Shown piece by piece: positions 16,548 through 25,451 of a DNA stretch of 64,000 bases. The notes under the pieces are model-generated. The model ran no database searches, was not told the DNA's origin, and worked only from the letters and a program-made list of their open reading frames with translations. The translations under genes were made by a program, and so were the position numbers. Numbering within the stretch: the stretch's first letter is position 1; each line of letters starts with the position of its first letter. This DNA is from Haloarcula sp. CBA1129 (GTDB taxonomy: Archaea; Halobacteriota; Halobacteria; Halobacteriales; Haloarculaceae), in the NCBI RefSeq assembly GCF_008729015.1, contig NZ_RKSM01000001.1:2232001-2296000 (forward strand), written 5' to 3'.

Positions 16548-17348
16548 ATGAAATACAGCGGCTGGCCCGAACCGGGCGAACTCGTCGTCGGCAAGATCGA
16601 CGAGATCGAGGACTTCGGCGTGTTCGTCGACCTAGACGAGTACGAGGGCAAGCGTGGCCTCTGTCACATCTCCGAGGTCGCCAGCGGATGGATCAAGAAC
16701 GTCCGCGACCACGTCAACGAAGGGCAGACAGTCGTTGCCAAAGTGCTGGATGTCGACGAGGACGCCCAGCAGATCGACCTCTCGATCAAGGACGTCAACG
16801 ACCACCAGCGGAAAGAGAAGATTCAGGAGTGGAAAAACGAGCAGAAGGCCGACAACTGGATGGAACTGGCCTTCGGCGAGGATCTGGACGACGAGACCTA
16901 CGCCGCTATCGCCAACGAACTGCTGGCGGAGTTCGGCTCGATGTACGACGGGTTCGAGTCGGCGGCGATCCACGGCATGGACGCCCTCGAAGACGTCGAC
17001 CTCTCCGAGGAGGAGATCGAGGCCATCGTCCAGACGGCCCGGAACAACGTCTCCGTGCCGTATGTGCAGGTCACCGGCTACGTCGACCTGTCCTGTCCCG
17101 AAAGCGACGGTGTCGACATCATCAAGGAGGCGCTTCAGGCAGCGGAGGGTAACGGCGAAGTTCCCGACGAGATCGAACTCGAAGTGACCTACGTCGGCTC
17201 GCCCGAGTACCGCATTCAGGTACAAGCGCCGGACTACAAGACCGCCGAGGACGCGCTCGAAGAGAGCGCGGACCGCGCGGCGAAAGTCGTCGAGCAACAC
17301 GGTGGCACGGGGCAGTTCCACCGTGAGCGTAGTGAAGACGACGAGTAA
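16548..17348 (+). CDS. Translation initiation factor aIF2 alpha subunit
   Basis: 266 residues. Alpha subunit of the trimeric aIF2 that delivers initiator tRNA-Met to the small ribosomal subunit. An S1/OB domain spans residues 1-85 ([20 protein letters not shown]), a helical domain residues 90-170, and a C-terminal alpha-beta domain residues 175-265 that binds the gamma subunit. The length fits the family. It starts 1 base after the S27e stop. The initiator tRNA it works with is also in this window (11374-11448). Confidence 0.95.
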   Translation: MKYSGWPEPGELVVGKIDEIEDFGVFVDLDEYEGKRGLCHISEVASGWIKNVRDHVNEGQTVVAKVLDVDEDAQQIDLSIKDVNDHQRKEKIQEWKNEQKADNWMELAFGEDLDDETYAAIANELLAEFGSMYDGFESAAIHGMDALEDVDLSEEEIEAIVQTARNNVSVPYVQVTGYVDLSCPESDGVDIIKEALQAAEGNGEVPDEIELEVTYVGSPEYRIQVQAPDYKTAEDALEESADRAAKVVEQHGGTGQFHRERSEDDE

Positions 17349-17378
17349 GTCGGTTGTCGCGCCAGTGATTTACAGCCG

Positions 17379-17561
17379 ATGAAATCAGATATCCACGTCT
17401 GTACCGTCTGGGAATCCGAACACGACCGACCGGTGTACACGCTGGACGACACCTGTCCGGAGTGTGGGGCCGAGGCGGTCAACAGCGCACCCGCGCCGTT
17501 CTCCCCCGAAGACAGCTACGGCGAGTATCGACGTTCTCTTAAGCGCCGCAGCCGCGAATAA
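17379..17561 (+). CDS. nop10: H/ACA RNP protein Nop10
   Basis: 60-residue component of the archaeal box H/ACA RNP that guides pseudouridylation together with Cbf5, L7Ae and Gar1. The C-terminal linker-helix motif SAPAPFSPEDSYGEYRRSLKRR is diagnostic. In the N-terminal zinc ribbon, the second CxxC (TCPECG) is intact, but the first pair reads C8-T-V-W11, so one expected cysteine is absent. It follows aIF2-alpha by 30 bases and precedes the PAC2 gene by 5, the usual archaeal order. Confidence 0.93.
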   Translation: MKSDIHVCTVWESEHDRPVYTLDDTCPECGAEAVNSAPAPFSPEDSYGEYRRSLKRRSRE

Positions 17562-17566
17562 GCCGT

Positions 17567-18325
17567 ATGGACGAATTCGACATCGAGCGCGTAGCGGACC
17601 CCGACCTCGACGAGCCGGTACTGGTCGAGGGGTTGCCCGGCGTCGGCCACGTCGGCAAACTCGCCGCAGAGCACCTGCTTGAGGAGCTCGAAAGCGAGCT
17701 CGTCCGCCGTGTTTACTCGACGCATTTCCCCCCACAGGTCAGCATCGACGAGGGCCAAGCACAACTCGCCTGCGCCGAGTTCCACGCCGTCACCCCCGAC
17801 GAAGGTCAGGACCTGCTCGTGCTCTCTGGGGATCATCAGGCCCAGAACAATCAAGGACACTACGGCCTGACCGACACGTTCCTCGATATCGCCGAGGACT
17901 TCGGTGTCCAGCGAGTGTTCGCCCTCGGCGGTGTCCCGACCGGCGAACTCATCGAGGAGTACGACGTGCTCGGTGCGACAACGACCGAGGACTTCAAGCA
18001 GACGCTGGAAGACGCCGGTGTGGCCTTCCGCGAAGACGAACCGGCCGGCGGTATCGTCGGTGTCTCCGGCCTGCTGCTTGGCCTGAGCAAGCGCCGCGAT
18101 GTGCCGGCCAGTTGTCTCATGGGCGAAACGTCGGGCTACCTTGTCGACCCCAAGAGCGCACAGGCCGTCCTCGAAATCCTGCAGGAGGTCATCGGGTTCG
18201 AGGTCGACTACAGTTCGCTGGAGGACCGCGCCGACGAGATGGAGGAGGTTGTCCGGAAGATACAGGAGATGGAACAGCAGAACTCCCCGTCGCCCGCCGA
18301 CGAGGACCTCAGGTACATCGGCTGA
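17567..18325 (+). CDS. Proteasome assembly chaperone family (PAC2/PbaA-like)
   Basis: 252 residues. The opening PVLVEGLPGVGHVGKLAAEHLLEEL (about residues 15-40) is the PAC2-domain signature, followed by LVLSGDHQAQNNQGHYGLTD and a GEPTGELI-like loop. The C-terminal 40 residues form a charged coiled-coil ending in a HbYX-like tail (LRYIG). Archaeal relatives such as PbaA bind proteasome or related complexes. It is co-transcribed with nop10 (5-base gap). Confidence 0.85.
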   Translation: MDEFDIERVADPDLDEPVLVEGLPGVGHVGKLAAEHLLEELESELVRRVYSTHFPPQVSIDEGQAQLACAEFHAVTPDEGQDLLVLSGDHQAQNNQGHYGLTDTFLDIAEDFGVQRVFALGGVPTGELIEEYDVLGATTTEDFKQTLEDAGVAFREDEPAGGIVGVSGLLLGLSKRRDVPASCLMGETSGYLVDPKSAQAVLEILQEVIGFEVDYSSLEDRADEMEEVVRKIQEMEQQNSPSPADEDLRYIG

Positions 18326-18382
18326 GACCGGTGACTGCCTGAGAGCGGGAATTTCTTTATCGCTGACCCCATACTGCAGGGC

Positions 18383-19006
18383 GTGCAGACACAACCGGGC
18401 ATGCCGCCGGAGTGGCTGGTCCTCGGACTCGTCCTCGGTGTCGCCGGAACCCTCGTCGTCGCCGGGCTGTTCGTCCTCGCGAACCGGGTGTTTCCGGCCG
18501 AGCGGCCGAACCGACAGGCGACCGACGGCGGTGAGATGCGCCGCCGGGCCGAACTCCGTGAGTACCTCACAGCCATCGACGAGCAGTTCGCCGAGAACCA
18601 CTTCGTCGAGGGGCAACACGTCGCCTTCTACCTCCCGAAGCGCGACGTGGCCATCACGTTCGATGCCCGGGCGTACTACCGTATCGAGCGGTCCCCGACG
18701 GTCCCGGTGCTGGTCGAACACGAGATGCCCGGTGTTCACCTCGGCGCACGTTTACCCTTCGAGACGCCCGAAGTCGACCTTGGCCCGGATCCGGAGGAGG
18801 AACCACACCCGACAGTGCAGGCGTTCAGCGAACTGGGTCTCACACAGAGCGCGTCACTGGATGACGTGAAATCGGCCTACCGCGAGCGCGTCAAGGAGGT
18901 CCACCCGGACCACGGCGGCAACGAGGACGAGTTCAAGCGCGTCCGAGAGGCGTATACGACTGCGAAACAGCACGCGTCCGGAGCGTCGAGGCAGCAAGCG
19001 TCGTAA
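18383..19006 (+). CDS. Membrane-anchored J-domain-like protein
   Basis: 207 residues. One N-terminal hydrophobic helix (about residues 10-35) is followed by an acidic soluble part. A C-terminal J-domain-like helix pair reads TQSASLDDVKSAYRERVKEVHPDHGGNEDEFKRVREAYTTAK, containing the HPD tripeptide (about residue 174) that stimulates DnaK/Hsp70 ATPase. It may recruit DnaK to the membrane. GTG 18383 is the first start; ATG 18401 is possible. It is shorter than classical DnaJ and lacks the G/F and zinc regions. Confidence 0.8.
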   Translation: MQTQPGMPPEWLVLGLVLGVAGTLVVAGLFVLANRVFPAERPNRQATDGGEMRRRAELREYLTAIDEQFAENHFVEGQHVAFYLPKRDVAITFDARAYYRIERSPTVPVLVEHEMPGVHLGARLPFETPEVDLGPDPEEEPHPTVQAFSELGLTQSASLDDVKSAYRERVKEVHPDHGGNEDEFKRVREAYTTAKQHASGASRQQAS

Positions 19007-19418
19007 AGCAGTCAGACAGCGGTTCACGAGCGCACTGGTCACTCGAGAGTCGACCGCCGACGGGACGTGGAGATCGGCACCAAGCGTGGCAGCGATATCA
19101 GCACCTCGCCGGCCTCCTATGCGTGCCCCGTCACTGCCGTCGGTTGGCACGAGAATCGAGTTGACTGTCCGGGTCACGACGATAGCGTGATTGCTATTTA
19201 CCGCTACGTTCGATTCTCATCACACTGTCTCATCGTAGATTTGAGACGGCCGTGCGCTACAGACGCGTACTCGGTCTTGTACCCCCCAATCGACCGACAC
19301 AGGAGCCGTCAGAAACAGTTGATCGGATAGAGAGCGGGTCCAGCAGCCGGTGGTAATGCGTCGCTTATCTGAACCAAGCGAACCACCGTTTTATCCACAG
19401 CCTGACCGTAGTCCCGGT
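19007..19418. other. Intergenic stretch with a universal stress protein remnant
   Basis: 412 bases between the J-domain gene and the UspA gene. Apart from the minus-strand Usp N-terminal fragment (19019-19177) I see no coding capacity. The last 60 bases should hold the promoter of the UspA gene at 19419 (AT-richer CCGTTTTATCC about 25 bases before its ATG). Confidence 0.6.
19019..19177 (-). pseudogene. Truncated universal stress protein (UspA) fragment
   Basis: From GTG 19177 the minus strand reads VNSILVPTDGSDGARIGGRRG then ADIAATLGADLHV, which is the beta1-alpha1-beta2 start of a UspA domain. After about 53 residues the likeness stops, and the frame runs on into the antisense of the J-domain gene. 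The ATP-binding GxxG(x9)GS motif and the C-terminal two thirds are missing. It is a decayed copy, distinct in sequence from the intact usp genes at 19419 and 56930. Confidence 0.6.
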
Positions 19419-19838
19419 ATGATCTCTACAATTCTTGTTCCGATGGACGACTCGGAGATGGCGCAGCGAGCGCTCGAATATGCGCTTGAAAACCATCCCG
19501 GGGCGGAAATTACTGTCTTGCACGTCGTGGGCGGACCGTCACCGTGGGGGGGAGCGGCGACGGCACTCGCTCTCGAAGGAGATATCGAAGAGGCCGCGAA
19601 CGAGCGTGCAGAGGCAGTCTTCGATGACGCTCGAGAGCTCGCCGCCGAGTACGATATCGAAATCACCACCGAGGTTCAGCTGGGACATCCGGCTCGGGCG
19701 ATTTTGGAGAGAGCCGACGACTTCGATGCGGTCGTAATCGGAACCCACGGCGGCTCGTTGGCCGACCGACTGGTCGTCGGGAACGTTGCCCAGAAAGTGT
19801 TTCGCAACTCGGCTGTTCCGGTCATCGTCGCCCGATAA
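19419..19838 (+). CDS. Universal stress protein UspA family
   Basis: 139-residue single-domain Usp. Beta1 is ISTILVPMDDSEMA, the second half has HPARAILERADDFDAVVIGTHG, and the nucleotide-binding loop GTHGGSLADRLVVGNVAQKVFRNS (G-2x-G-9x-G-like) is present near residues 108-132. It binds ATP or AMP and helps stress survival in the cytoplasm. Start ATG 19419 begins exactly at the domain and has a TTTTATCC TATA-like element about 25 bases before; an earlier in-frame ATG only adds unlike residues. Confidence 0.88.
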   Translation: MISTILVPMDDSEMAQRALEYALENHPGAEITVLHVVGGPSPWGGAATALALEGDIEEAANERAEAVFDDARELAAEYDIEITTEVQLGHPARAILERADDFDAVVIGTHGGSLADRLVVGNVAQKVFRNSAVPVIVAR

Positions 19839-19967
19839 GCAGTGGCGGCTGAGACCGATGGACGGACGCACTTCAGGCACCGTCAGCTAACGGGATACCG
19901 ACCAGCTCTGCCGCGGTCCGTGCCGGAGTCAGTCCGGGGCAACACCGTCCACGACCCGCAGGAATGA

Positions 19968-20981
19968 CTACGGGGTCACGACGAGCTTCCCGACGCTATC
20001 GCGGTCCTGCATCGCCGCAAACGCCGCACCAGTCTCTTCAAGCGGGTACGTCTGGTCGATTTCTGGCGTCAGTTTGCCGTCGGCGACGAGACCGACAAGC
20101 CGTTGTAAGTCCACCTGCGTCCCCATCGTGCTCCCGATGACGCGTTTGTGACCGAGGAACAGGTCGGGAATGTCAATCTCGGAGGTGCCGCCGGCCGTCC
20201 GTCCACAGACCGCCATCCGGCCACCGCGTCGGAGGGCGTCCAGCCCGACTTGCGTGTACTCGCCGCCGAGGTGATTGAGCACGCCGTCGACTGGCCCGAT
20301 ATCGGCGACAGTCTCGCGAATCTCGTCCGGGTCGGTGCTCTGGATAGCGTGGTCCATGCCGAGCGATTCGACGCGGTTCAGTTTCGACTCAGAGGACGAT
20401 GTGCCGATGGTGTGAGCGCCGAGAGCGGCGGCGAGTTGTACGCCAGCGACGCCGACACCGCCGGTGACGCCCGGAATAAACACCAGATCGCCCGGTCCAG
20501 CCTCGACCCTGCGGAGCATATGCAGGGCGGTCATGTAGGCCGTCGGCAGCGCGGCCGCTTCAACAGTATCCACACCGTCGGGAAGCGTGACGAGCCGGTC
20601 GGCCTGCACGCGGGCCGCCTCAGCGAGGCCGCCGTGGTACAGCGAGAAGTTCTCACAGAGGTTCTCCGGCCCCTCACGGCAGTAGCGACAGGTGCCACAG
20701 GTCTCGTTCGGGCAGAGGACCACACGGTCCCCGGGCTCGACAGCCGTGACGCCCTCACCAACGGCGTCGACGGTCCCGGCGACGTCGAGGCCACTGACGA
20801 ACGGCAGGTCGTCCGTGTCGACCATCGCGGAATCGCCTTCGAGAACCCAGAGGTCATGGCGGTTGATTGCACACGCTTCAACGGTGACCACCGCCTCGCC
20901 GCGTTCGGGCACAGGAGTGGTCTGATTGATAACCGAGACGCCGTCCGGGCCAGTGAGTTCGCTGAACGCTGCGGCGCGCAT
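19968..20981 (-). CDS. Zinc-type medium-chain alcohol dehydrogenase/quinone reductase-like
   Basis: 337 residues of the MDR superfamily. The structural-zinc lobe has four cysteines in CPNETCGTCRYCREGPENLC (about residues 91-110). The NAD(P) fold carries GVTGGVGVAGVQLAAALG (about residue 170). The catalytic-zinc region reads INRHDLWVLEG and GLDVAGTV instead of the GHE of true alcohol dehydrogenases, as in quinone oxidoreductase-like members, so the enzyme may keep structural but not catalytic zinc. Its substrate cannot be told. It stands alone between the usp and threonine synthase-like genes. Confidence 0.82.
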   Translation of the reverse strand: MRAAAFSELTGPDGVSVINQTTPVPERGEAVVTVEACAINRHDLWVLEGDSAMVDTDDLPFVSGLDVAGTVDAVGEGVTAVEPGDRVVLCPNETCGTCRYCREGPENLCENFSLYHGGLAEAARVQADRLVTLPDGVDTVEAAALPTAYMTALHMLRRVEAGPGDLVFIPGVTGGVGVAGVQLAAALGAHTIGTSSSESKLNRVESLGMDHAIQSTDPDEIRETVADIGPVDGVLNHLGGEYTQVGLDALRRGGRMAVCGRTAGGTSEIDIPDLFLGHKRVIGSTMGTQVDLQRLVGLVADGKLTPEIDQTYPLEETGAAFAAMQDRDSVGKLVVTP

Positions 20982-21082
20982 TAGGTTCGTGGATGGGCCA
21001 GAACCGTATAAACCACAGCGAAGTATGGACTGTCTGATCAGGGGCAGTATCAGTTCTCGCTCTCGGGTCGGCGAGCGATTTC

Positions 21083-22255
21083 TCAGATACCCTGACTCAT
21101 GAGGTGGCTCCGCAGCAGGTCCGCCTCCTTGCTCCCGGCGACGGGGTTCACGAGGACGACCACGTCGTCAGCGTCAAAGGCACCGTCGTCAGCCAGTGCC
21201 CGCGCGCCGGCGATTGCCGTTCCACCGGTCGCACCGGTTTCCGGCCCCATCTCGCAGCCGTCGACAGCACCGGCAAGAATATCTTTGTCCGAGACGGCGA
21301 CACCGCCCCCGCCCGAGCGGTCGAGCGAGTCTAGCGCCGCAACGCCGGCGGCGGGGTCGGTGACCTCCAGCGGGCCGACGATGGTGTCGGGGTGCTCGAT
21401 GGTCGCCGGGTCATCGTCGCCCGCGCTCGCTGCGTCGGCGATGGCAGCGGTCGAATCCGGCTGTGCGGCGTAGATTCGTGGCACCGAGTCAGTGAGGCCG
21501 CTGTCGGCTGCTGTCTGAAAGCCGCGTTCGAGGCCGACGACCGTCTCGCCGTGGCCGGTAGGGTGGACCACCGCGTCGGGGGCCGTCCAGTCGAGGTCGT
21601 CGGCGGTCTCGAACGCGACGGATTTGGCCCCCTCGATGCGGAAGGGATGACCGGGCGCGATCGGAACCCAGCCGTCGGACGCATCGGCCAGTTCCTCGTC
21701 GAACGCCGAGACGGCGTCGTCGTACCGGCCCTCGACGACGCGCATATCGCCGCCGTGAACGTTCACCATCGCCTTGTTGAGGAACGGACAGCGGGATGGG
21801 ACGAAGCCCTTCGATTCGATGCCGGCGCGGGCCGCGTAGGCGGCGTTTGCCTGTGCGCCGTTGCCCGTCGAGGGCGTCACGACGCGCTCGGCCCCGCGCT
21901 GGGCGGCGGCAGTGACTGAAAGCGAGAGCTTGCGGTCGCCCAGCGAGGCCGTCGGATTTCGCCCTTCGTCTTTGACGTACACTGATTCGACACCGAGTTC
22001 GTCGGCCAGATCCGGGACAGAGACCAGCGGCGTCGCCCCCTCGCCGAGTGATACCGTTTCGGCCCGCGAAAACGGTCGCAGCGGCTCGTACCGGTCGGGA
22101 CCTGTCCCGTCGGGCAGCGCCGCGGGCGTCAGGTCCGGAACGTCGTAGTCGCCGACGAGGACTCCGCCGCAGTCTGGGCAACGGTCGGCCGTGCTGTCGG
22201 TTTCCGCGCCACACGCTGTGCAGATGAGGCCGCGAAACGCCGCAGTCGTCTCCAT
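21083..22255 (-). CDS. Threonine synthase-like PLP-fold protein, catalytic lysine position altered
   Basis: 390 residues. An N-terminal zinc ribbon (C12, C15, C26, C29) is followed by a fold-type II PLP domain. The usual threonine synthase motif NPTGSFKDR reads NPTASLGDRK (residues 100-109), so the PLP-lysine position holds Gly106 and the nearest lysine is Lys109. The phosphate loop STGNGAQANAAYAARAG (about residue 137) is kept. The protein may have lost PLP chemistry or use the shifted lysine. ATG 22255 begins at the zinc-ribbon domain. The gene is divergent from the FAD oxidoreductase, with 83 bases between. Confidence 0.78.
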   Translation of the reverse strand: METTAAFRGLICTACGAETDSTADRCPDCGGVLVGDYDVPDLTPAALPDGTGPDRYEPLRPFSRAETVSLGEGATPLVSVPDLADELGVESVYVKDEGRNPTASLGDRKLSLSVTAAAQRGAERVVTPSTGNGAQANAAYAARAGIESKGFVPSRCPFLNKAMVNVHGGDMRVVEGRYDDAVSAFDEELADASDGWVPIAPGHPFRIEGAKSVAFETADDLDWTAPDAVVHPTGHGETVVGLERGFQTAADSGLTDSVPRIYAAQPDSTAAIADAASAGDDDPATIEHPDTIVGPLEVTDPAAGVAALDSLDRSGGGGVAVSDKDILAGAVDGCEMGPETGATGGTAIAGARALADDGAFDADDVVVLVNPVAGSKEADLLRSHLMSQGI

Positions 22256-22338
22256 GTCTTCCCCTGTGGACGGGACGACCAAGTGTGGTCCGGTCCGGCT
22301 TCAGCACGCTCTTGTCCCGGGCGGCCGAACTGGGAGAC

Positions 22339-23592
22339 ATGACAGATGTCGTCGTCGCCGGTGGGGGACTCGCCGGGTTGGTCGCAGCCCGTCATCTGGC
22401 GGAGTCGGGCCGAGACGTGACCGTCTTCGAGCAGCGCTCGGACGTAGGTGGCCGCATCCGGACGACCCACGAGGACGGCTACACGTTCGACCGCGGGTTT
22501 CAGGTCATGTTCACCGCCTACCCCGCGGCAAAGCGTGAACTCGACATCGAGGAGCTGTCGCCGCGGACGTTCACGCCGGGGGCGACAATCGCCAGCCCGA
22601 ACCACCGTTCGGTGCTGTCGGACCCGCTCCGGAACCCCTCGGCCGCGCCACAGACACTGCTGAACACCGACGTGCGCACGGCCGACAAACTCCGGCTGTT
22701 CCGCCTCCAGCGAGAGTTGGCCGGTATCGAGCCCGTCGAACTGCTCTCCCGGGGCGGGAGAACCATCCGGGAGTACCTCGCCGACTACGGGTTCTCACAG
22801 AAATTTGTCGAGCGCTTCGCCGCGCCGTTCTACGGTGGCATCACGCTCGACCGCTCGCTTGGAACGGACAGCAGCATCTTCGCGTACACCTACAAGATGC
22901 TGAGCGAGGGCGAGATATTCGTCCCCGCCGACGGGATGCAAGCGATGCCCCGACAGCTCGCCGACCGCGCACGCTCGGCGGGCGCGACCATCGAGACCGA
23001 CGCGGCCGTGACGGACCTGCAGATCCACGACAGCGAGGTCACTGCCGAGGTGGGCAGCGAGACCGTGACGGCCGAGAGTGCTGTCGTCGCCACGGACCCC
23101 CGGACTGCGGCGGAGTTGACGGACATCGACGCGATACCGACCGAGCCCGTCGGCTGTGTCACCCAGTACTTCGCGCTCCCGACGAACCGCGCGCCGACGA
23201 CCGGGAAACGTATCATCCTCAACGCGGCCGACGACCGGCCAAACACCGTCGCGCCGCTGTCGGCCGTCGCCAGCGAGTACGCGCCCGCCGGCATGGAGCT
23301 ATACAGCGCCACGTTCCTCGGGACGCCGGAAGAAGACGACGCGGATCTGGCCGCCGAGGTCCGGAACGCGCTGCAGTCGTGGTATCCAAACGCGAGTTTC
23401 GACGCGCTGGAACTGCTTCGAACCGACCGGGTCCCGTTCTCGCAGTTCGCCCAACCGCCGGGGTATCCGGACGCACTCCCGGACCCGACAGCGCCGGACG
23501 GGAACGCCGTCTTGGCCGGGGATTACACCCGCTGGTCGTCGATACAGGGCGCACTGGAAAGCGGCAAAGTGGCTGCCGACCTGCTTCAGTAA
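22339..23592 (+). CDS. FAD-dependent amine oxidase/phytoene desaturase-like oxidoreductase
   Basis: 417 residues. The N-terminal dinucleotide motif VVVAGGGLAGLVAARHLAESG followed by VFEQRSDVGGRIRT is the NAD(P)-binding_8/amino_oxidase signature, and the C-terminus has LAGDYTRWSSIQGALESGKVAADLL, the second FAD-contact motif. The family includes carotenoid desaturases and protoporphyrinogen oxidases; haloarchaea carry several paralogues for bacterioruberin synthesis, but no carotenoid gene lies next to it. ATG 22339 is chosen at the start of the FAD fold. Confidence 0.85.
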   Translation: MTDVVVAGGGLAGLVAARHLAESGRDVTVFEQRSDVGGRIRTTHEDGYTFDRGFQVMFTAYPAAKRELDIEELSPRTFTPGATIASPNHRSVLSDPLRNPSAAPQTLLNTDVRTADKLRLFRLQRELAGIEPVELLSRGGRTIREYLADYGFSQKFVERFAAPFYGGITLDRSLGTDSSIFAYTYKMLSEGEIFVPADGMQAMPRQLADRARSAGATIETDAAVTDLQIHDSEVTAEVGSETVTAESAVVATDPRTAAELTDIDAIPTEPVGCVTQYFALPTNRAPTTGKRIILNAADDRPNTVAPLSAVASEYAPAGMELYSATFLGTPEEDDADLAAEVRNALQSWYPNASFDALELLRTDRVPFSQFAQPPGYPDALPDPTAPDGNAVLAGDYTRWSSIQGALESGKVAADLLQ

Positions 23593-23628
23593 GGGTAAAA
23601 ACGGACGGCCACGCGGTTCTGCGACGGT

Positions 23629-23784
23629 CTAGGCGGCCGGACCGCCGCTATTCGTGTTTCCCTCGTGGTCGTGGCCCTCCCCTTCGAGGACTTCCGAGAC
23701 GTACTTTATCGTCGCGAAGTACAGCAGCAGCAGCGAGAAGAGCGTAATCGCGATGAGACCCAGCGCGATCTGTGTCTGAACCAT
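23629..23784 (-). CDS. Small single-helix membrane protein
   Basis: 51 residues: a hydrophobic helix (residues 5-28, ALGLIAITLFSLLLLYF) and a short tail rich in Gly, His, Glu and Asn. No family is recognised. ATG 23784 (MVQTQ) is chosen over an upstream in-frame start that only adds polar residues. It lies 37 bases upstream-side of the phosphoesterase gene on the same strand, so it may belong to that transcript. Confidence 0.6.
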   Translation of the reverse strand: MVQTQIALGLIAITLFSLLLLYFATIKYVSEVLEGEGHDHEGNTNSGGPAA

Positions 23785-23821
23785 ATTCCAGCGTCCACCG
23801 TCGTGGGTCAAATACTTACCG

Positions 23822-24502
23822 TTATAGCATGCGGCGGAACTCACCCAGCGGCGGGAACGACAGGGTCTCGCGCCCGCTCTCGTCCCAGACGACCGGCTCC
23901 AGTCGGTCGGCGTCGGTGATCAGCGGGGACTGGAAGTCGCCGGCGCGCATCTCGTTGACCTCGACGCCGGCGTTCAGCCTGTTGAACGACGGAAGCATCA
24001 CCACGTCGCTGCCGCGGTACTGGCCGCTCCCGACGAGATAGCAGGGCCGGCGCTGGCCCTCGATGGAGATGGTCGGGTGGTCGTGGCCGACGACGTAGCG
24101 GTCGGCGTCGGCTTCGGGGGCCTCGTGGCCGTGGCAGACGACCGTCTCGCCGATCCGGTACTCCGACTCGGTCGGGCCGTCCCACACGCTGTCGAGCATC
24201 GTGTCGTGGTTGCCCGGCGTCACGAGCAAACGGGCACCGACCCCCTGACAGGCGCTTTTGAGCCCCGCAACGGTGCTCTCGACCGACCGAGGGACGGTCT
24301 GAAACGAGTGGAGCAGATCGCCGGCGATGACGACCTCGTCGGGGGCGTGGCGGTCGACGAGCGACTGGAACCGCTGGACCATATCAGAGCCAGAGCCAAC
24401 CGGGAGTTCGAGGTTCCCACCGGTGCCTCGGCCGACGTGGAGGTCCGCGACGACGAGTGTCTCCCCGAGCAGGAGCGCCCGGTCGTCGTAGGTGGCTGTC
24501 AT
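23822..24502 (-). CDS. Calcineurin-like metallophosphoesterase (MJ0037 type)
   Basis: 226 residues. All metal-binding blocks are visible: VVADLHVGRG (about residue 18), IAGDLLHSF (about 60), TPGNHD (about 95), VCHGH (about 122) and VVGHDHP (about 138). This is the YkuE/MJ0037-like archaeal phosphoesterase often found near Lhr-type helicases and suspected to act on nucleic acids; that role is inferred from family context. No helicase is adjacent here. Confidence 0.88.
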   Translation of the reverse strand: MTATYDDRALLLGETLVVADLHVGRGTGGNLELPVGSGSDMVQRFQSLVDRHAPDEVVIAGDLLHSFQTVPRSVESTVAGLKSACQGVGARLLVTPGNHDTMLDSVWDGPTESEYRIGETVVCHGHEAPEADADRYVVGHDHPTISIEGQRRPCYLVGSGQYRGSDVVMLPSFNRLNAGVEVNEMRAGDFQSPLITDADRLEPVVWDESGRETLSFPPLGEFRRML

Positions 24503-24637
24503 CGCCGTTCAGTCGGCACTGGTGACGGTTATATTGTCGGTCACGGTGGCGGCGGTGGGGAGGAGTCGGCCTGCAGTCGAATATCCCGGCCTGACGGTGT
24601 CGGTGGTATTTTTACCTGTGACTCCCGTGACTCTGGT

Positions 24638-25405
24638 ATGGTCGACGTCCTGGAGAACAAGCGGGCCGCGACGCGGTTTCGGGTCCTCGTGGAGATCGCC
24701 GAGCGCCAGCCCGCGGTGAGTCAGGGCGAAATCGCCGAGGCTGTCGGCGTGACGAGCCAAGCCGTCAGCGAGTACATCCGGGAACTCGTCGACGACGGCT
24801 TAGTCGAGAAGGAAGGCCGGTCGCGCTACCGCGTCACGAAGGAGGGCGTCGACTGGGTGTTCCAGTCCGCCACCGACGTGCGCCGGTTCGCCGACCACGT
24901 CACTGACGACGTACTCGGTAGCGTGCAGGAAGACGCCGCCATCGCTACGGCAGACCTGTCAGAAGGCGAGACGGTGACGCTCTCGCTGTCGAACGGCCTG
25001 TTGCACGCCGACCCCGGCGGCGGCGACGCGACGGGTGTGACGACGACCAGCGCTGCTGAAGGCGAGGTCGTCGGTGTCACCGGATTCAAGGGGGTTATCG
25101 ACCTCGACCCCGGCCACGTTAGCGTGATACAGGTCCCGCCGGTCCGGTCGGGACCCGTCGAGAACACCGACGACATCGCCACAGCCTGTGCGGACGTCCC
25201 CATCGTCACTGCCACGGGCGTCGAGTCCGTTGTTGCCCTCCGCGATGCCGGCATTGAGCCGACGACACACTTCGCAGCGGGCGAGGTGGCCGCCGATGCA
25301 GCATCCCGGGGACTTGATGCCGTCGTCGTCGCGACACAGGACACCGTCGGGCGTGTGACCGACGCCCTCCGCGACGCGAGTGTGGACTACGACGTGACGC
25401 AGTGA
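24638..25405 (+). CDS. MarR/Lrp-like winged-helix regulator with C-terminal sensor domain
   Basis: 255 residues. The HTH SQGEIAEAVGVTSQAVSEYIRELVDDGLVEKEG lies at about residues 30-62. A C-terminal domain of about 165 residues (VGVTGFKGVIDLDPGHVSVIQVPP and later VPIVTATGVESVVALRDAGIEP) looks like a small-molecule or alpha/beta binding domain found fused to this HTH in haloarchaea. ATG 24638 is supported by a TTTTTACC TATA-like element about 25 bases upstream. The open frame that continues upstream to 24077 is antisense to the phosphoesterase and rejected. Confidence 0.8.
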   Translation: MVDVLENKRAATRFRVLVEIAERQPAVSQGEIAEAVGVTSQAVSEYIRELVDDGLVEKEGRSRYRVTKEGVDWVFQSATDVRRFADHVTDDVLGSVQEDAAIATADLSEGETVTLSLSNGLLHADPGGGDATGVTTTSAAEGEVVGVTGFKGVIDLDPGHVSVIQVPPVRSGPVENTDDIATACADVPIVTATGVESVVALRDAGIEPTTHFAAGEVAADAASRGLDAVVVATQDTVGRVTDALRDASVDYDVTQ

Positions 25406-25451
25406 GCCGCAAGTAGCGGGACTTTTCCGGTCGGCTGCCGTCGGTGCCGCT

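Noticed and set aside
24077-24637. Longer N-terminus for the MarR-like regulator
   Set aside because: These codons are antisense to the phosphoesterase. The TATA-like element and HTH domain support ATG 24638.
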